Below are positions 26,805 to 35,731 of a stretch of DNA of 64,000 nucleotides, piece by piece. The notes under the pieces are model-generated. The model was not told the origin of the DNA. It saw nothing but the letters and a program-made list of their open reading frames with translations, and made no database searches. Each line of letters opens with the position of its first letter. Positions within the stretch are counted from its first letter, which is position 1. Source of the stretch: Maribacter thermophilus (GTDB lineage: Bacteria > Bacteroidota > Bacteroidia > Flavobacteriales > Flavobacteriaceae); assembly GCF_001020565.1 (NCBI RefSeq), contig NZ_LDAS01000001.1, forward strand, positions 2,442,520 through 2,506,519, given 5' to 3'. Position numbers and translations under genes: made by a program.

Positions 26805-28166
26805 TTAAATAGTCATTGAAAACAATCGGGTCTCGGGTGTTTTCTCATGCAATTTTAAGTCAAATGCCATGCATATATTTCGAACGAACGGCCTTCCTTT
26901 TTCGGTAATCCTTAATTGATACGTATTCATTTCCAGCAAACCATCCTCCTTCATCTCCTTGAGTCTTTCCATTACGGCCGGCAATGCCTCAAACTGCATG
27001 GCATCATTAAACCAAGAAGTCTCCATTTGGCACATTAAATTAAGAATATGTTTTCTGACAACGGTATCTTCTTCGCTTAGAATATGCCCCCTGAAAATTG
27101 GAATAATGTTGTTATCTACCAAATGCTGGTACTCTTCCAAACTCTTTACGTTCTGGGCAAAACCATACCAACTATCACTTATACTGGAAGCCCCCAAACC
27201 AACCATCAGCTGAGTTTTTGAGGCTGTATAACCCATAAAATTTCGATGCAGTTTACCTTCCGCCATCGATTCATATAGGCTATCTGACTTTAAGGCAAAA
27301 TGATCCATTCCTATTTCCTCATACCCTACTTTACCTAGCTCTATTTTGCCTGTTTCGTATTGCAACCGTTTCTCTTCTGCAGAGGGCAGATCCTCATCTT
27401 TGTACCCCCTTTGCCCATTGCCCTTTAACCAAGGTACGTGTGCGTAACTATAAAAAGCCAGGCGATCAGGTTCCAAAGACTTTGTTTTTGAAATCGTTTC
27501 CAGTACATGCGCCAAGGTTTGATGCGGCAACCCGAAAATAATATCATGCCCTATAGAGGTATATCCTATCTCCCTGGCCCATTGCGTAACGTTCTTTACA
27601 TTTTCAAACGGCTGGATCCTGTTGATAGCTCTTTGCACTGTTTCATTATAGTCCTGCACCCCAAAACTCACTCTTCTGAATCCTACATCGTACAAAGCCT
27701 GTAAATGCTCTTTTGTTGTATTGTTAGGATGGCCTTCGAAGCTAAATTCATAATTCTCTGCCCTATCTGCTTTTCTAAAAATACCGTTAATCAGCATTTT
27801 TAGATTTTCGGGACTAAAGAAGGTGGGGGTTCCCCCTCCCAAATGCAACTCTTTTACAACGGGCCTTTCATCAAAAAGGTCCAAGTACAAAGACCATTCT
27901 TTTAAAACAGATTCAATATACGGTACCTCTACATCGTGTCTTTTGGTAATGCGTTTGTGGCAGCCGCAAAAAGTGCACATGTTTTCACAAAATGGAAGGT
28001 GTATATAAAGACTTATACCCTCTCTTTCATTTGATTCGGAAAAGCTTTTCTCTACGGTTACCTGCCACTTTTTACCTGAAAAAGAAGCGGTATCCCAAAA
28101 AGGGACGGTAGGGTAACTGGTATATCTGGGACCCGGAATGTTATATTTGTCTATTAGACTGCACAT
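26805..28166 (-). CDS. hemN: Oxygen-independent coproporphyrinogen III oxidase
   Basis: Radical SAM enzyme of haem synthesis that works without oxygen, making protoporphyrinogen IX from coproporphyrinogen III. 453 residues. The cluster motif with the extra cysteine is present in HLPFCENMCTFCGCHK, with GGGTPTFFSPENL and the GFDIIFGLPHQT-type segment (IGHDIIFGLPHQT). The N-terminal YNIPGPRYTSYPT is typical of HemN rather than HemW. The ATG at 28166 is used because an upstream TTG falls at the predicted transcription start. An FNR-type promoter precedes it. Confidence 0.94.
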   Translation of the reverse strand: MCSLIDKYNIPGPRYTSYPTVPFWDTASFSGKKWQVTVEKSFSESNEREGISLYIHLPFCENMCTFCGCHKRITKRHDVEVPYIESVLKEWSLYLDLFDERPVVKELHLGGGTPTFFSPENLKMLINGIFRKADRAENYEFSFEGHPNNTTKEHLQALYDVGFRRVSFGVQDYNETVQRAINRIQPFENVKNVTQWAREIGYTSIGHDIIFGLPHQTLAHVLETISKTKSLEPDRLAFYSYAHVPWLKGNGQRGYKDEDLPSAEEKRLQYETGKIELGKVGYEEIGMDHFALKSDSLYESMAEGKLHRNFMGYTASKTQLMVGLGASSISDSWYGFAQNVKSLEEYQHLVDNNIIPIFRGHILSEEDTVVRKHILNLMCQMETSWFNDAMQFEALPAVMERLKEMKEDGLLEMNTYQLRITEKGRPFVRNICMAFDLKLHEKTPETRLFSMTI

Positions 28167-28185
28167 AGTATAGTTTAAATGCAAA

Positions 28186-28228
28186 CAAACCTAACACCAA
28201 CCGATCGCAAAAAATATGATAATTGTCA
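28186..28228 (-). promoter_or_regulatory. FNR-type box and -7 element of hemN
   Basis: Plus-strand TGATAATTGTCA at 28217-28228 matches TGAY-N4-RTCA. On the minus strand TAGGTTTG begins at 28193, a full match to TAnnTTTG and 29.5 bp from the box centre. This equals the spacing at ccoI, ccoS and the first usp gene. Confidence 0.82.
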
Positions 28229-28243
28229 GTTTCGAACGATCTC

Positions 28244-28258
28244 TTGCTACAGTAGCAA
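28244..28258. promoter_or_regulatory. Perfect 15-bp palindrome between hemN and the nucleotidyltransferase
   Basis: TTGCTAC-A-GTAGCAA. It lies upstream of the hemN FNR box and about 93 bp before the -7-like TATTTTTG (28351-28358) of the rightward gene. It has the size of a dimeric regulator site. The regulator is unknown. Confidence 0.4.
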
Positions 28259-28376
28259 AGTGCAATCCACAGAATATCATTTAATTGTTAAGTTTGGCGA
28301 ATATGCCTACCTAACACCCTTTTAAGTACAACTCTTTTATAGACAATCCTTATTTTTGATCCATAAAATAAAAACA

Positions 28377-29252
28377 ATGACATTATTATTAATGGCTGCC
28401 GGCAGTGGCAGCAGATATGGAAAACTTAAACAATTTGACGATTTAGGCCCCAAAGGCGAGTTTCTTATGGAATTTGCCATATATGATGCCATTCAAAACA
28501 ACTTTGACCAAATTGTTGTCATCACAAAAAAAGAGAACGTGTCTTTTTTAGAAGAGCACCTAAAAGAGCGTTTGCCAAAAAACATAACATTAAATGTTCT
28601 TGCACAAGAACTTACCGATCTTCCAGAAGGCACTGCCTTTGAGGGAGAACGTAAGAAACCATGGGGAACCGCCCACGCCGTATGGACCGCAAGAAATGTC
28701 ATCAACGGACCTTTTGTAGTTATCAATGCCGATGATTACTATGGGCAATCTGTTTACAAAAAAGCGGCCGATTTTATACAATCCAACAACGAAGCCTATG
28801 CATTAATGGGCTACACTTTAAAAGATACACTATCTGAACACGGTTCTGTTTCTAGAGGAATATGCAAGGTAGACCAAGACGATTTGGTTTCCGTTAACGA
28901 AAGATTGAAGCTTGTACAAAAAGGCGATAAGATTGTAGACGAGGATACAGGGCTGGAGTTTACCGGTGAAGAACAGGCAAGTATGAATTTTTGGGTATGC
29001 AGACCAAGTATCTTTGATAAGATAACCAACGAATTAAAGGTATTCATAAAAGACCAGGACAAAATAGCCAATAGCGAGCTATATCTGCCTTTTATGATCC
29101 AAGAAATGTTACAGGCCAATGAAGTCAAGGTAAAATGTATTCCTTCTGGAGGGGAATGGTTCGGGGTCACCTATGCAAGCGACAAAGAAAAGGCCGTAGC
29201 AAGCCTAAAAAACAAAACCGAAGAAGGCTTCTACCCTACACCACTATGGTAG
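28377..29252 (+). CDS. Nucleotidyltransferase (sugar-nucleotide type)
   Basis: 291 residues. The N-terminus is the classic nucleotidyltransferase loop MAAGSGSRYGKLKQ, followed by GPKGEFLMEFAIYDA and the aspartate motif VVINADDYYG, with GGEWFGVTYASDKE near the end. It would transfer a nucleotide to a sugar phosphate; which one is not visible. The ATG at 28377 is chosen; the TTG at 28356 overlaps the likely -7 element TATTTTTG. It is a single-gene unit ended by two strong terminators. Confidence 0.85.
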   Translation: MTLLLMAAGSGSRYGKLKQFDDLGPKGEFLMEFAIYDAIQNNFDQIVVITKKENVSFLEEHLKERLPKNITLNVLAQELTDLPEGTAFEGERKKPWGTAHAVWTARNVINGPFVVINADDYYGQSVYKKAADFIQSNNEAYALMGYTLKDTLSEHGSVSRGICKVDQDDLVSVNERLKLVQKGDKIVDEDTGLEFTGEEQASMNFWVCRPSIFDKITNELKVFIKDQDKIANSELYLPFMIQEMLQANEVKVKCIPSGGEWFGVTYASDKEKAVASLKNKTEEGFYPTPLW

Positions 29253-29270
29253 AAAACCGTTACCATTTAT

Positions 29271-29306
29271 AAAGTAAGGCCTAAATTATAGGCCTTACTT
29301 TTTTTA
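29271..29306 (+). terminator. Terminator of the nucleotidyltransferase gene
   Basis: Arms AAGTAAGGCCT and AGGCCTTACTT around AAATTAT, followed by a T run. Confidence 0.9.
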
Positions 29307-29325
29307 TGCAAAACCTATTAAAACC

Positions 29326-29360
29326 AAAAAGAGTCCGATTTAAACAAATCGGACTCTTTT
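29326..29360. terminator. Second, tandem terminator
   Basis: Arms AAAGAGTCCGATTT and AAATCGGACTCTTT with a four-base AAAC loop, flanked by A on the left and T on the right, so it can act in both directions. It lies 20 bases after the first terminator. The following stretch to 29638 is AT-rich with no gene seen. Confidence 0.88.
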
Positions 29361-29638
29361 ACGAGAACACTATATGAAAATGAAAAATTATTTTTCTTTT
29401 TTATTACATGGTAAATGTACTTTCTAATCTACAGAGCGCGAACTTATTGTTGTAAGACAAGACTATAATGTGGTGAAACATACTCTTTTTGTTGTTGACC
29501 TATTGTAAGCCCCTGTTAAACCCTTGTCTTTTGTCCCCATTCGCAAAAACCTTAACGATCCGCTAACCAAAACATAAGTTAGCCGTAACCGCCCCGTTCT
29601 ATAAATTGACCACTTTTGCAATCAGAGGTTTTCCATAC

Positions 29639-29752
29639 ATGAAAATTAAACTGAAGGGCTTTTCGAAACAAACAACCGGTTTTACCGTAAGCCTACCTTT
29701 CTACCCAACTACGTTACGAACCGACCAAACAATAATTCTTCATCAAAAATGA
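29639..29752 (+). CDS. Possible 37-residue leader peptide
   Basis: A 37-codon frame starting MKIKLKGFSKQTTGF and ending with a TGA that overlaps the next ATG (ATGA at 29749-29752). This is the layout of translational coupling. There is a possible promoter just upstream (CACTTTTG, near 29610-29617). The peptide has no recognised features, and coincidence cannot be excluded. Confidence 0.25.
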   Translation: MKIKLKGFSKQTTGFTVSLPFYPTTLRTDQTIILHQK

Positions 29753-30609
29753 AAAAGCGTCCTGTAGATATTCTAGTTGTATCCGACGTGCATTTGGGCA
29801 CTTATGGATGTCACTCCAAAGAACTTTTAAAATACCTAAAGAGCATTGCTCCAAAACAAGTAATACTTAATGGCGATATTATAGATATATGGCAGTTTAA
29901 CAAGAGGTATTGGCCAAAATCACATATGAAGGTGATCAAATTGTTCATGGATTGGATCGCCAAAGGTGTAAAAGTCTATTATGTTACTGGCAACCATGAT
30001 GAAATGATGAGAAAATTTACCGGTTTTCAAATGGGGTCACTACATATTGTAAACAAAGTAGTGCTTCCTTTAAACGGTAAAAAAGCATGGTTTTTTCATG
30101 GAGATGTCTTTGATGTTACCATGCAACATTCTAAATGGGTAGCCAAATTGGGCGCCAAGGGGTACGACCTTTTAATCTTATTGAACAGGGCCATTAACTT
30201 TATCAGCAAAAAACTTGGCAAAGGCCCTATTTCCATGTCAAAAAAAATAAAGAACGGCGTAAAATCAGCTGTCAAGTTCATTAACAATTTTGAACGTACC
30301 GCTGCCGACATCGCCATAGAAAACCAATACGACTATGTGGTTTGCGGCCACATTCACCAACCTGAAATAAGGCAAATTAAAACGGACAAAGGGCAGGTTA
30401 CCTATCTTAACTCCGGGGATTGGATAGAAAACCTAACCGCTTTGGAGTACAATAATGGGGAGTGGCAACTATACAGCTACTACGAGGATTTTAATACCGT
30501 AAACCAATTAGAGGACTCCCATGATGAGCTTCCTGTTTTAGAAAAAGAAGAATTGTTTCAAAGCCTCATGGACGAATTTCAGACCAGTGGCCTTTTAAAA
30601 GTCAAATAA
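29749..30609 (+). CDS. Metallophosphoesterase, LpxH-like
   Basis: 286 residues of the calcineurin-like phosphoesterase fold. Metal-site motifs in order: VVSDVHLG (D-x-H), NGDIIDIW (GD), GNHDEMM (GNHD), FFHGDVFD and CGHIHQPE (GHxH). The overall pattern resembles UDP-2,3-diacylglucosamine hydrolases (LpxH/LpxG-type), although these paralogues are common in Bacteroidota and the true substrate is uncertain. First gene of a tight three-gene unit with a glycosyltransferase and a GH1 enzyme. Confidence 0.88.
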   Translation: MKKRPVDILVVSDVHLGTYGCHSKELLKYLKSIAPKQVILNGDIIDIWQFNKRYWPKSHMKVIKLFMDWIAKGVKVYYVTGNHDEMMRKFTGFQMGSLHIVNKVVLPLNGKKAWFFHGDVFDVTMQHSKWVAKLGAKGYDLLILLNRAINFISKKLGKGPISMSKKIKNGVKSAVKFINNFERTAADIAIENQYDYVVCGHIHQPEIRQIKTDKGQVTYLNSGDWIENLTALEYNNGEWQLYSYYEDFNTVNQLEDSHDELPVLEKEELFQSLMDEFQTSGLLKVK

Positions 30610-30623
30610 CCTTAACCCACACC

Positions 30624-31625
30624 ATGAAAGTACTGTATGCAATTCAGGGTACGGGAAACGGCCATTTAAGTAGGGCAAGGGACGTTATACCCGCGTTACT
30701 AAAAGAGGGCGTTACCTTAGATCTCCTCATAAGTGGTACCCAGGCAGATATTCAGATACCATACCCCGTAAAATATAGATTCAAGGGGCTTAGTTTCATA
30801 TTCGGAAAAAAGGGTGGTGTAGATATGTGGAAAACCTACATAAAATCGAACACCTTAAGGCTGCAAAAAGAAATTAAAAGCGTACCGGTCCAAGATTACG
30901 ACCTGGTCATAAACGATTTTGAACCTATAACCGCATGGGCCTGTAAATTACAGAACAAACCATGCTTTAGCTTTAGCCACCAAGCGGCCGTTTTATCGAA
31001 AAAAGCGCCAAAACCAAAAAAAACCGATGCATTCGGCAGGTGGATTTTACAAAAATATGCTCCCTGCAGCCATCAATTCGGACTACATTTTAAACCCTAC
31101 GAACCAGGTATATTCACCCCTATCATTAGAAACGACATACGCAATATCGCCACATCTTTAGGCGACCATATTACCGTATACCTACCTTCTTATAGCGATG
31201 GAAAAATAATTCATTTTTTATCGCAATTGCCCCACGTGAAATGGGATGTATTCTCAAAACACAATACCAAAGAGGTAGTTACCAAAAATCTGAGCATACG
31301 CCCCATTACCAACGAAGCTTTTGTTCAAAGTATGGCGAGCAGTAAAGGTGTTTTCTGTGGGGCCGGTTTTGAAACACCTGCAGAAGCATTGTTCATGAGA
31401 AAAAAATTAATGGTAATACCCATGAAAGGCCAGTACGAACAGCAGTGCAATGCGGCCGCCCTAAAAGCCATGAACGTGCCCGTCATAAAATCACTAAAGG
31501 AAAAACACTTGGAAAAAATAAGCCATTGGATAGATTCGGATAAAATTGTCGCAGTAGATTATCCGGATATTACTTCTATAATAGTACAAAGTCTATTGAG
31601 CAAAAGTATCGCACTGCAATCCTGA
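30624..31625 (+). CDS. Glycosyltransferase (MurG/GT28-like GT-B fold)
   Basis: 333 residues. The N-terminal QGTGNGHLSRARDVIPALL is the glycine-rich acceptor-side loop of MurG/GT28-type enzymes, and the C-terminal GAGFETPAEALFMRKKLMVIPM is the nucleotide-sugar binding segment. Retention of both supports an active transferase. No signal peptide, so it is probably cytoplasmic and membrane-associated. It follows the phosphoesterase by 14 bases. Donor and acceptor are unknown; a lipid or envelope acceptor is inferred from the neighbours. Confidence 0.85.
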   Translation: MKVLYAIQGTGNGHLSRARDVIPALLKEGVTLDLLISGTQADIQIPYPVKYRFKGLSFIFGKKGGVDMWKTYIKSNTLRLQKEIKSVPVQDYDLVINDFEPITAWACKLQNKPCFSFSHQAAVLSKKAPKPKKTDAFGRWILQKYAPCSHQFGLHFKPYEPGIFTPIIRNDIRNIATSLGDHITVYLPSYSDGKIIHFLSQLPHVKWDVFSKHNTKEVVTKNLSIRPITNEAFVQSMASSKGVFCGAGFETPAEALFMRKKLMVIPMKGQYEQQCNAAALKAMNVPVIKSLKEKHLEKISHWIDSDKIVAVDYPDITSIIVQSLLSKSIALQS

Positions 31626-31647
31626 AACAACCTATATTTTCCTTGAA

Positions 31648-32994
31648 ATGAAAAAAGAAATTCATTCTAAAGAGTTTGGAGAAAATTTTGTTTGGGGTGT
31701 TTCTACAGCCGCCTTTCAGACAGAAGGTGCTTATAACAAAGATGGAAAAGGACTTTCTATTTGGGACGTATTTTCTTTAACAAAAGGAAACATACGCAAA
31801 AACCAGACCGCCAAAGTATCTTGCGATTTCTACCACAGATACAAAGAGGACATTCTTTTAATGAAATCCATGAACATCAAAAACTTTAGGTTTTCTATTT
31901 CATGGAGCCGAATACTCCCTGACGGAACGGGAAAAATAAACCAAAAAGGCATTGATTTCTACAACAAGGTCATCGACTTTTGTCTAGCATGCAATATTGA
32001 ACCTTGGATCACCCTTTACCACTGGGATCTACCCCATGCCCTAGAACTAAAAGGAGGATGGACCAATAGGGAAGTACTTAAATGGTTCAGTGAGTTCGTT
32101 ACCCTGAGCGCTACTTGTTTTGGCGATCGGGTAAAACGTTGGATGGTTTTGAACGAACCTATGGTATTTACCGGAGGAGGCTATTTTTTAGGAGTGCATG
32201 CCCCTGGAAAAAAGAGATTAAAAAATTTTCTTCCGGCACTTCACCATGCACAATTGGCCCAGGCTACCGGTGGCCGAATATTAAGAAAGCTACTTCCAGA
32301 TAGTGAAATAGGCACAACCTATTCATGTTCCTATATCGTGCCCAAAAACCACAAACCAAGAAATATAAAGGCAGCACAAAAGGCGGACGCACTGCTGAAC
32401 CGACTGTTTATAGAACCCGTCTTGGGTCTAGGGTACCCCAAAAAAGACTTACCAATGCTAAAGCGGTTGGATAAATACATTTTACCGGGCGATATGGAGA
32501 ACAGTAAGTTTCAATTTGATTTTATCGGCATTCAAAACTATACCCGAGAGGTAGTACAACACAGTTATTTTGTGCCCTATCTTCAGGTGAAAATTGTAAA
32601 AGCGCCCAAAAGAAATGTAACTACCACTTTAATGGATTGGGAAGTATACCCACCCAGTATTTACGAAATGATCGGCAAGTACAACAACTACGAAAACATA
32701 CCAAAGTTGATCGTTACAGAAAACGGTGCCGCTTTTAAAGACAAGTTTAAATCAGGAAAAGTAAAGGATAAAAAAAGAAAAAAATACCTGATTACCCATA
32801 TAGAACAAATTCTTAAGGCAAAAAAAGAGGGCAAGAACATTCATGGTTACTTTGTTTGGACCTTTACCGACAATTTTGAGTGGGCAGAAGGTTACCAACC
32901 CAGTTTTGGCCTGGTACATGTAGATTTTGAAACACAAAAACGCACGGTCAAACACTCGGGCAAGTGGTATAAAAAATTCTTGGCCAAGACCTAA
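31648..32994 (+). CDS. Glycoside hydrolase family 1 (beta-glucosidase-like)
   Basis: 448 residues, usual for GH1. The N-terminal FVWGVSTAAFQTEGA signature is present. The acid/base glutamate is Glu170 in VLNEP and the nucleophile is Glu358 in VTENGA. Both catalytic residues are intact. No signal peptide is seen, so it is cytoplasmic. It could cleave beta-glycosides, or act by transglycosylation on a glycolipid made by the neighbouring transferase, which is only a suggestion. 22 bases after the glycosyltransferase. Confidence 0.92.
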   Translation: MKKEIHSKEFGENFVWGVSTAAFQTEGAYNKDGKGLSIWDVFSLTKGNIRKNQTAKVSCDFYHRYKEDILLMKSMNIKNFRFSISWSRILPDGTGKINQKGIDFYNKVIDFCLACNIEPWITLYHWDLPHALELKGGWTNREVLKWFSEFVTLSATCFGDRVKRWMVLNEPMVFTGGGYFLGVHAPGKKRLKNFLPALHHAQLAQATGGRILRKLLPDSEIGTTYSCSYIVPKNHKPRNIKAAQKADALLNRLFIEPVLGLGYPKKDLPMLKRLDKYILPGDMENSKFQFDFIGIQNYTREVVQHSYFVPYLQVKIVKAPKRNVTTTLMDWEVYPPSIYEMIGKYNNYENIPKLIVTENGAAFKDKFKSGKVKDKKRKKYLITHIEQILKAKKEGKNIHGYFVWTFTDNFEWAEGYQPSFGLVHVDFETQKRTVKHSGKWYKKFLAKT

Positions 32995-33018
32995 GCTTTA
33001 TGCGATGATCTTGGGGCA

Positions 33019-33046
33019 CAAAAAAAGCCGATGCTCCCATCGGCTT
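33019..33046 (-). terminator. Terminator of the acyl-CoA dehydrogenase gene
   Basis: Arms AAGCCGATG (33025-33033) and CATCGGCTT (33038-33046) with a CTCC loop; on the minus strand it is followed by seven T. Confidence 0.85.
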
Positions 33047-33137
33047 ATGCTAACTAACTCAAACTAAACATGCATAACAAAATGCGCTCTGCAAAGGTAC
33101 TATGTCTTTTTTCGGACAATGTTAAGTATAAGTTATT

Positions 33138-34316
33138 TTATTTAAAAGCTTGGTATCCGGTTATATCCGCGCCAGTAATCAGTAAGTGAATATCGTGGGT
33201 ACCTTCATAGGTAATAACACTTTCCAAATTCATCATATGGCGCATAATACTGTATTCTCCCGTAATGCCCATTCCCCCTAAAACCTGTCTGGCCTCCCGA
33301 GCTATGTTAATCGCCATTTCCACATTATTTCTTTTGGCCATCGAAATTTGTGCCGTCGTGGCTTTGCCTTCGTTCTTAAGTTGCCCCAATCTAAATGCAA
33401 GCAACTGGGCCTTGGTTATTTCCGTGATCATCTCGGCCAATTTCTTTTGTTGCAATTGGGTGGCGGCGATCGGTTTACCGAACTGAATACGTTCTTTGGC
33501 ATAGCGCAATGCCGTATCGTAACAATCCATGGCGGCCCCAATGGCACCCCATGAAATACCGTACCTAGCAGAATCTAAACATCCTAAAGGTGCTCCCAAT
33601 CCACTTTTTTTAGGCAAAAGATTTTCTTTGGGCACTTTTACATTATCAAAAATAAGTTCTCCGGTGGCCGATGCCCTTAGCGACCATTTGTTATGCGTTT
33701 CGGGAGTGGTAAATCCTTCCATACCGCGCTCTACGATCAAACCGTGTATTCTACCTTCTTCGTTCTTGGCCCACACAACGGCTATATCTGCAAAAGGGGC
33801 GTTAGAAATCCATAATTTGGCTCCGTTCAAAAGGTAATGGTCTCCCATATCCCTGTACTTTGTTTCCATACCGCTCGGATTGGACCCATGATTCGGCTCT
33901 GTTAAACCAAAACATCCCATTAGCTCCCCTGTTGCCAATTTAGGAAGGTATTTTTTTCGCTGTTCTTCGGTACCATAGGTATAAATCGGATACATCACCA
34001 AAGAAGACTGTACCGAAGCTGTAGAACGCACACCACTGTCTCCCCTTTCTATCTCTTGCATAATGAGTCCGTAGCTTATCTGATCCAAGCCAGCACCTCC
34101 ATATTCTTCGGGAATATAGGGGCCAAAAGCTCCTATTTCTGCCAACCCCCCTATTATTTGTTTTGGAAATTCCGCGTTTTGGGCATAGGTTTCAATGATA
34201 GGAGAAATATCTCTCTTTACCCATTGCCTTGCGGCATCCCTTACCAGCAAATGTTCTTCTGAAAATAAATCGTCTAAATGATAATAATCGGGCGCTTCAA
34301 ATAAATCGGGCTTCAT
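33138..34316 (-). CDS. Acyl-CoA dehydrogenase, glutaryl-CoA dehydrogenase-like
   Basis: 392 residues of the flavin acyl-CoA dehydrogenase fold. Family segments: GCFGLTEPNHGSNPSGMET, LNGAKLWISNAPFADIAVVW, the arginine helix RIQFGKPIAATQLQQKKLAE and the C-terminal YEGTHDIHLLITG with the catalytic glutamate. The sequence style, especially LTEPNHGSNP and the late glutamate, fits glutaryl-CoA dehydrogenase of lysine and tryptophan breakdown. Substrate choice cannot be proven here. It is a monocistronic gene with its own terminator. Confidence 0.88.
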   Translation of the reverse strand: MKPDLFEAPDYYHLDDLFSEEHLLVRDAARQWVKRDISPIIETYAQNAEFPKQIIGGLAEIGAFGPYIPEEYGGAGLDQISYGLIMQEIERGDSGVRSTASVQSSLVMYPIYTYGTEEQRKKYLPKLATGELMGCFGLTEPNHGSNPSGMETKYRDMGDHYLLNGAKLWISNAPFADIAVVWAKNEEGRIHGLIVERGMEGFTTPETHNKWSLRASATGELIFDNVKVPKENLLPKKSGLGAPLGCLDSARYGISWGAIGAAMDCYDTALRYAKERIQFGKPIAATQLQQKKLAEMITEITKAQLLAFRLGQLKNEGKATTAQISMAKRNNVEMAINIAREARQVLGGMGITGEYSIMRHMMNLESVITYEGTHDIHLLITGADITGYQAFK

Positions 34317-34372
34317 AGCAATATATATTTAATGTATCCAAAGTAAAAATATAACATTATACAGATAAAAAG

Positions 34373-35083
34373 TTACATTTTTAAATAAAAATCCTTTGTC
34401 AAATGTACATATTCGGCAGTATATACATGTCTGGCTTTTTCTATGGTCAATTCATCGTACAACAACTCCGCCGATTCCCTGGAAAATTCCAATAAGCTTC
34501 TTTTTATAGGTGCCTCTTCATTTCCCCTCACCCTTGTAATCCTATTTGCGTACAAGCCCAAATCGGAGGCCATATTTACAAATTGCGCTTCCTCTTTATA
34601 GGGAACGATCGTTGCAAAACGACCTTCGTCCGACAATAATTTAGCCACTCCCTCCAATAATTCATCAAAGGGCAATGAGCTATTTTGCCTTGCCAAATCA
34701 CGCGACACATCACCACTGGCCACATTTTCAACATAAAAAGGAGGATTACTCACTATTAGCTCATAACGATCATCTATCTCGTCTACAAACTCATCCAAAC
34801 CGGCATGATAGCAATAAAGACGGTCTCCCCATGGTGAAGCCTCAAAATTCTCTACGCTCTGCTCATAGGCGTCCCCATCTACCTCAATAGCATCTATAAT
34901 CTCGGCATTACTGCGTTGCGCCAGCATTAAAGCTATAACACCGGTACCGGAACCAATATCTAGAATAGTGACAGGCTCATTGTTTACAGGCGCCCAAGCC
35001 CCCAAGAGAACACCATCGGTGCCTATTTTCATGGCACAACGGTCTTGTGCTACGTTAAACTGTTTAAAAACAAAAGGTTTCAT
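34373..35083 (-). CDS. trmN6: tRNA1(Val) (adenine-N6)-methyltransferase
   Basis: 236 residues of the class I methyltransferase fold. SAM-binding motif ILDIGSGTGVIALMLAQRS, the catalytic NPPF in LIVSNPPFY, and the typical start FKQFNVAQDRCAMKIGTDGV. The family methylates A37 of tRNA-Val. The ATG at 35083 puts this start at the family position; an upstream start would add eight residues. Confidence 0.9.
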   Translation of the reverse strand: MKPFVFKQFNVAQDRCAMKIGTDGVLLGAWAPVNNEPVTILDIGSGTGVIALMLAQRSNAEIIDAIEVDGDAYEQSVENFEASPWGDRLYCYHAGLDEFVDEIDDRYELIVSNPPFYVENVASGDVSRDLARQNSSLPFDELLEGVAKLLSDEGRFATIVPYKEEAQFVNMASDLGLYANRITRVRGNEEAPIKRSLLEFSRESAELLYDELTIEKARHVYTAEYVHLTKDFYLKM

Positions 35084-35192
35084 TATTTCTATTTCATGAT
35101 TTAGCAAGGCCGCAGCCCTTATAGACGTACAAGAAAGATAGGAAGTAATTCTATGGAAAAACTTAAATTACCAAAATTGTGACGCTCTAATT

Positions 35193-35723
35193 TTAGAGGT
35201 CCAAGTATAGGGCCACCAAACCTTCGGGCGTAGTAACCTCTATGGTACTGTTTTGGCGATCTACCTTTTTAATGATTTCATCATTAATAGGTATCAAAAG
35301 TTGTTTGTCCTCTTTTTGAACCTCGAACAATGCCTGTGCCGTGCTATCGTTCACACTTTGAATAGTACCTATATTACCATGAACATCGTCCATGACGGCA
35401 AAACCGATCACCTCGTGGTAGTAAAATTTGTTACCCGTAAGCTTGGGCAACATGGTCAACGGCAAATACAAGTCTGAACGCATGATCCTATCCGCATCGG
35501 CCTCTGACTTCACCTCTTCAAAATCTATGCGGAGCAGGTTCGATTTATGAAGGCGGCATTTATCAATAAAAAATGGAACCAGATTGTTTCCCAAAGAAAC
35601 AAATACTGATTCCATATTTTCGTATATCTCGGGGTCGTCCGTATCTAGTTTGACAAGAACTTCTCCCTTAAAACTATATTTTGAAACGATTTTGCCTAGG
35701 TAGAAACAATCTTCCTTTCGCAT
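35193..35723 (-). CDS. rimM: 16S rRNA processing protein RimM
   Basis: 176 residues. The N-terminal FYLGKIVSKYSFKGEVLVKL and the C-terminal PRC-barrel region (YYHEVIGFAVMDD to LLIPINDEIIKKVD) define RimM, which binds the 30S head and bS19 during maturation. It lies nine bases after rpsP on the same strand, the conserved ribosomal gene order; trmD is not next to it here. Confidence 0.95.
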   Translation of the reverse strand: MRKEDCFYLGKIVSKYSFKGEVLVKLDTDDPEIYENMESVFVSLGNNLVPFFIDKCRLHKSNLLRIDFEEVKSEADADRIMRSDLYLPLTMLPKLTGNKFYYHEVIGFAVMDDVHGNIGTIQSVNDSTAQALFEVQKEDKQLLIPINDEIIKKVDRQNSTIEVTTPEGLVALYLDL

Positions 35724-35731
35724 CGTTACAA

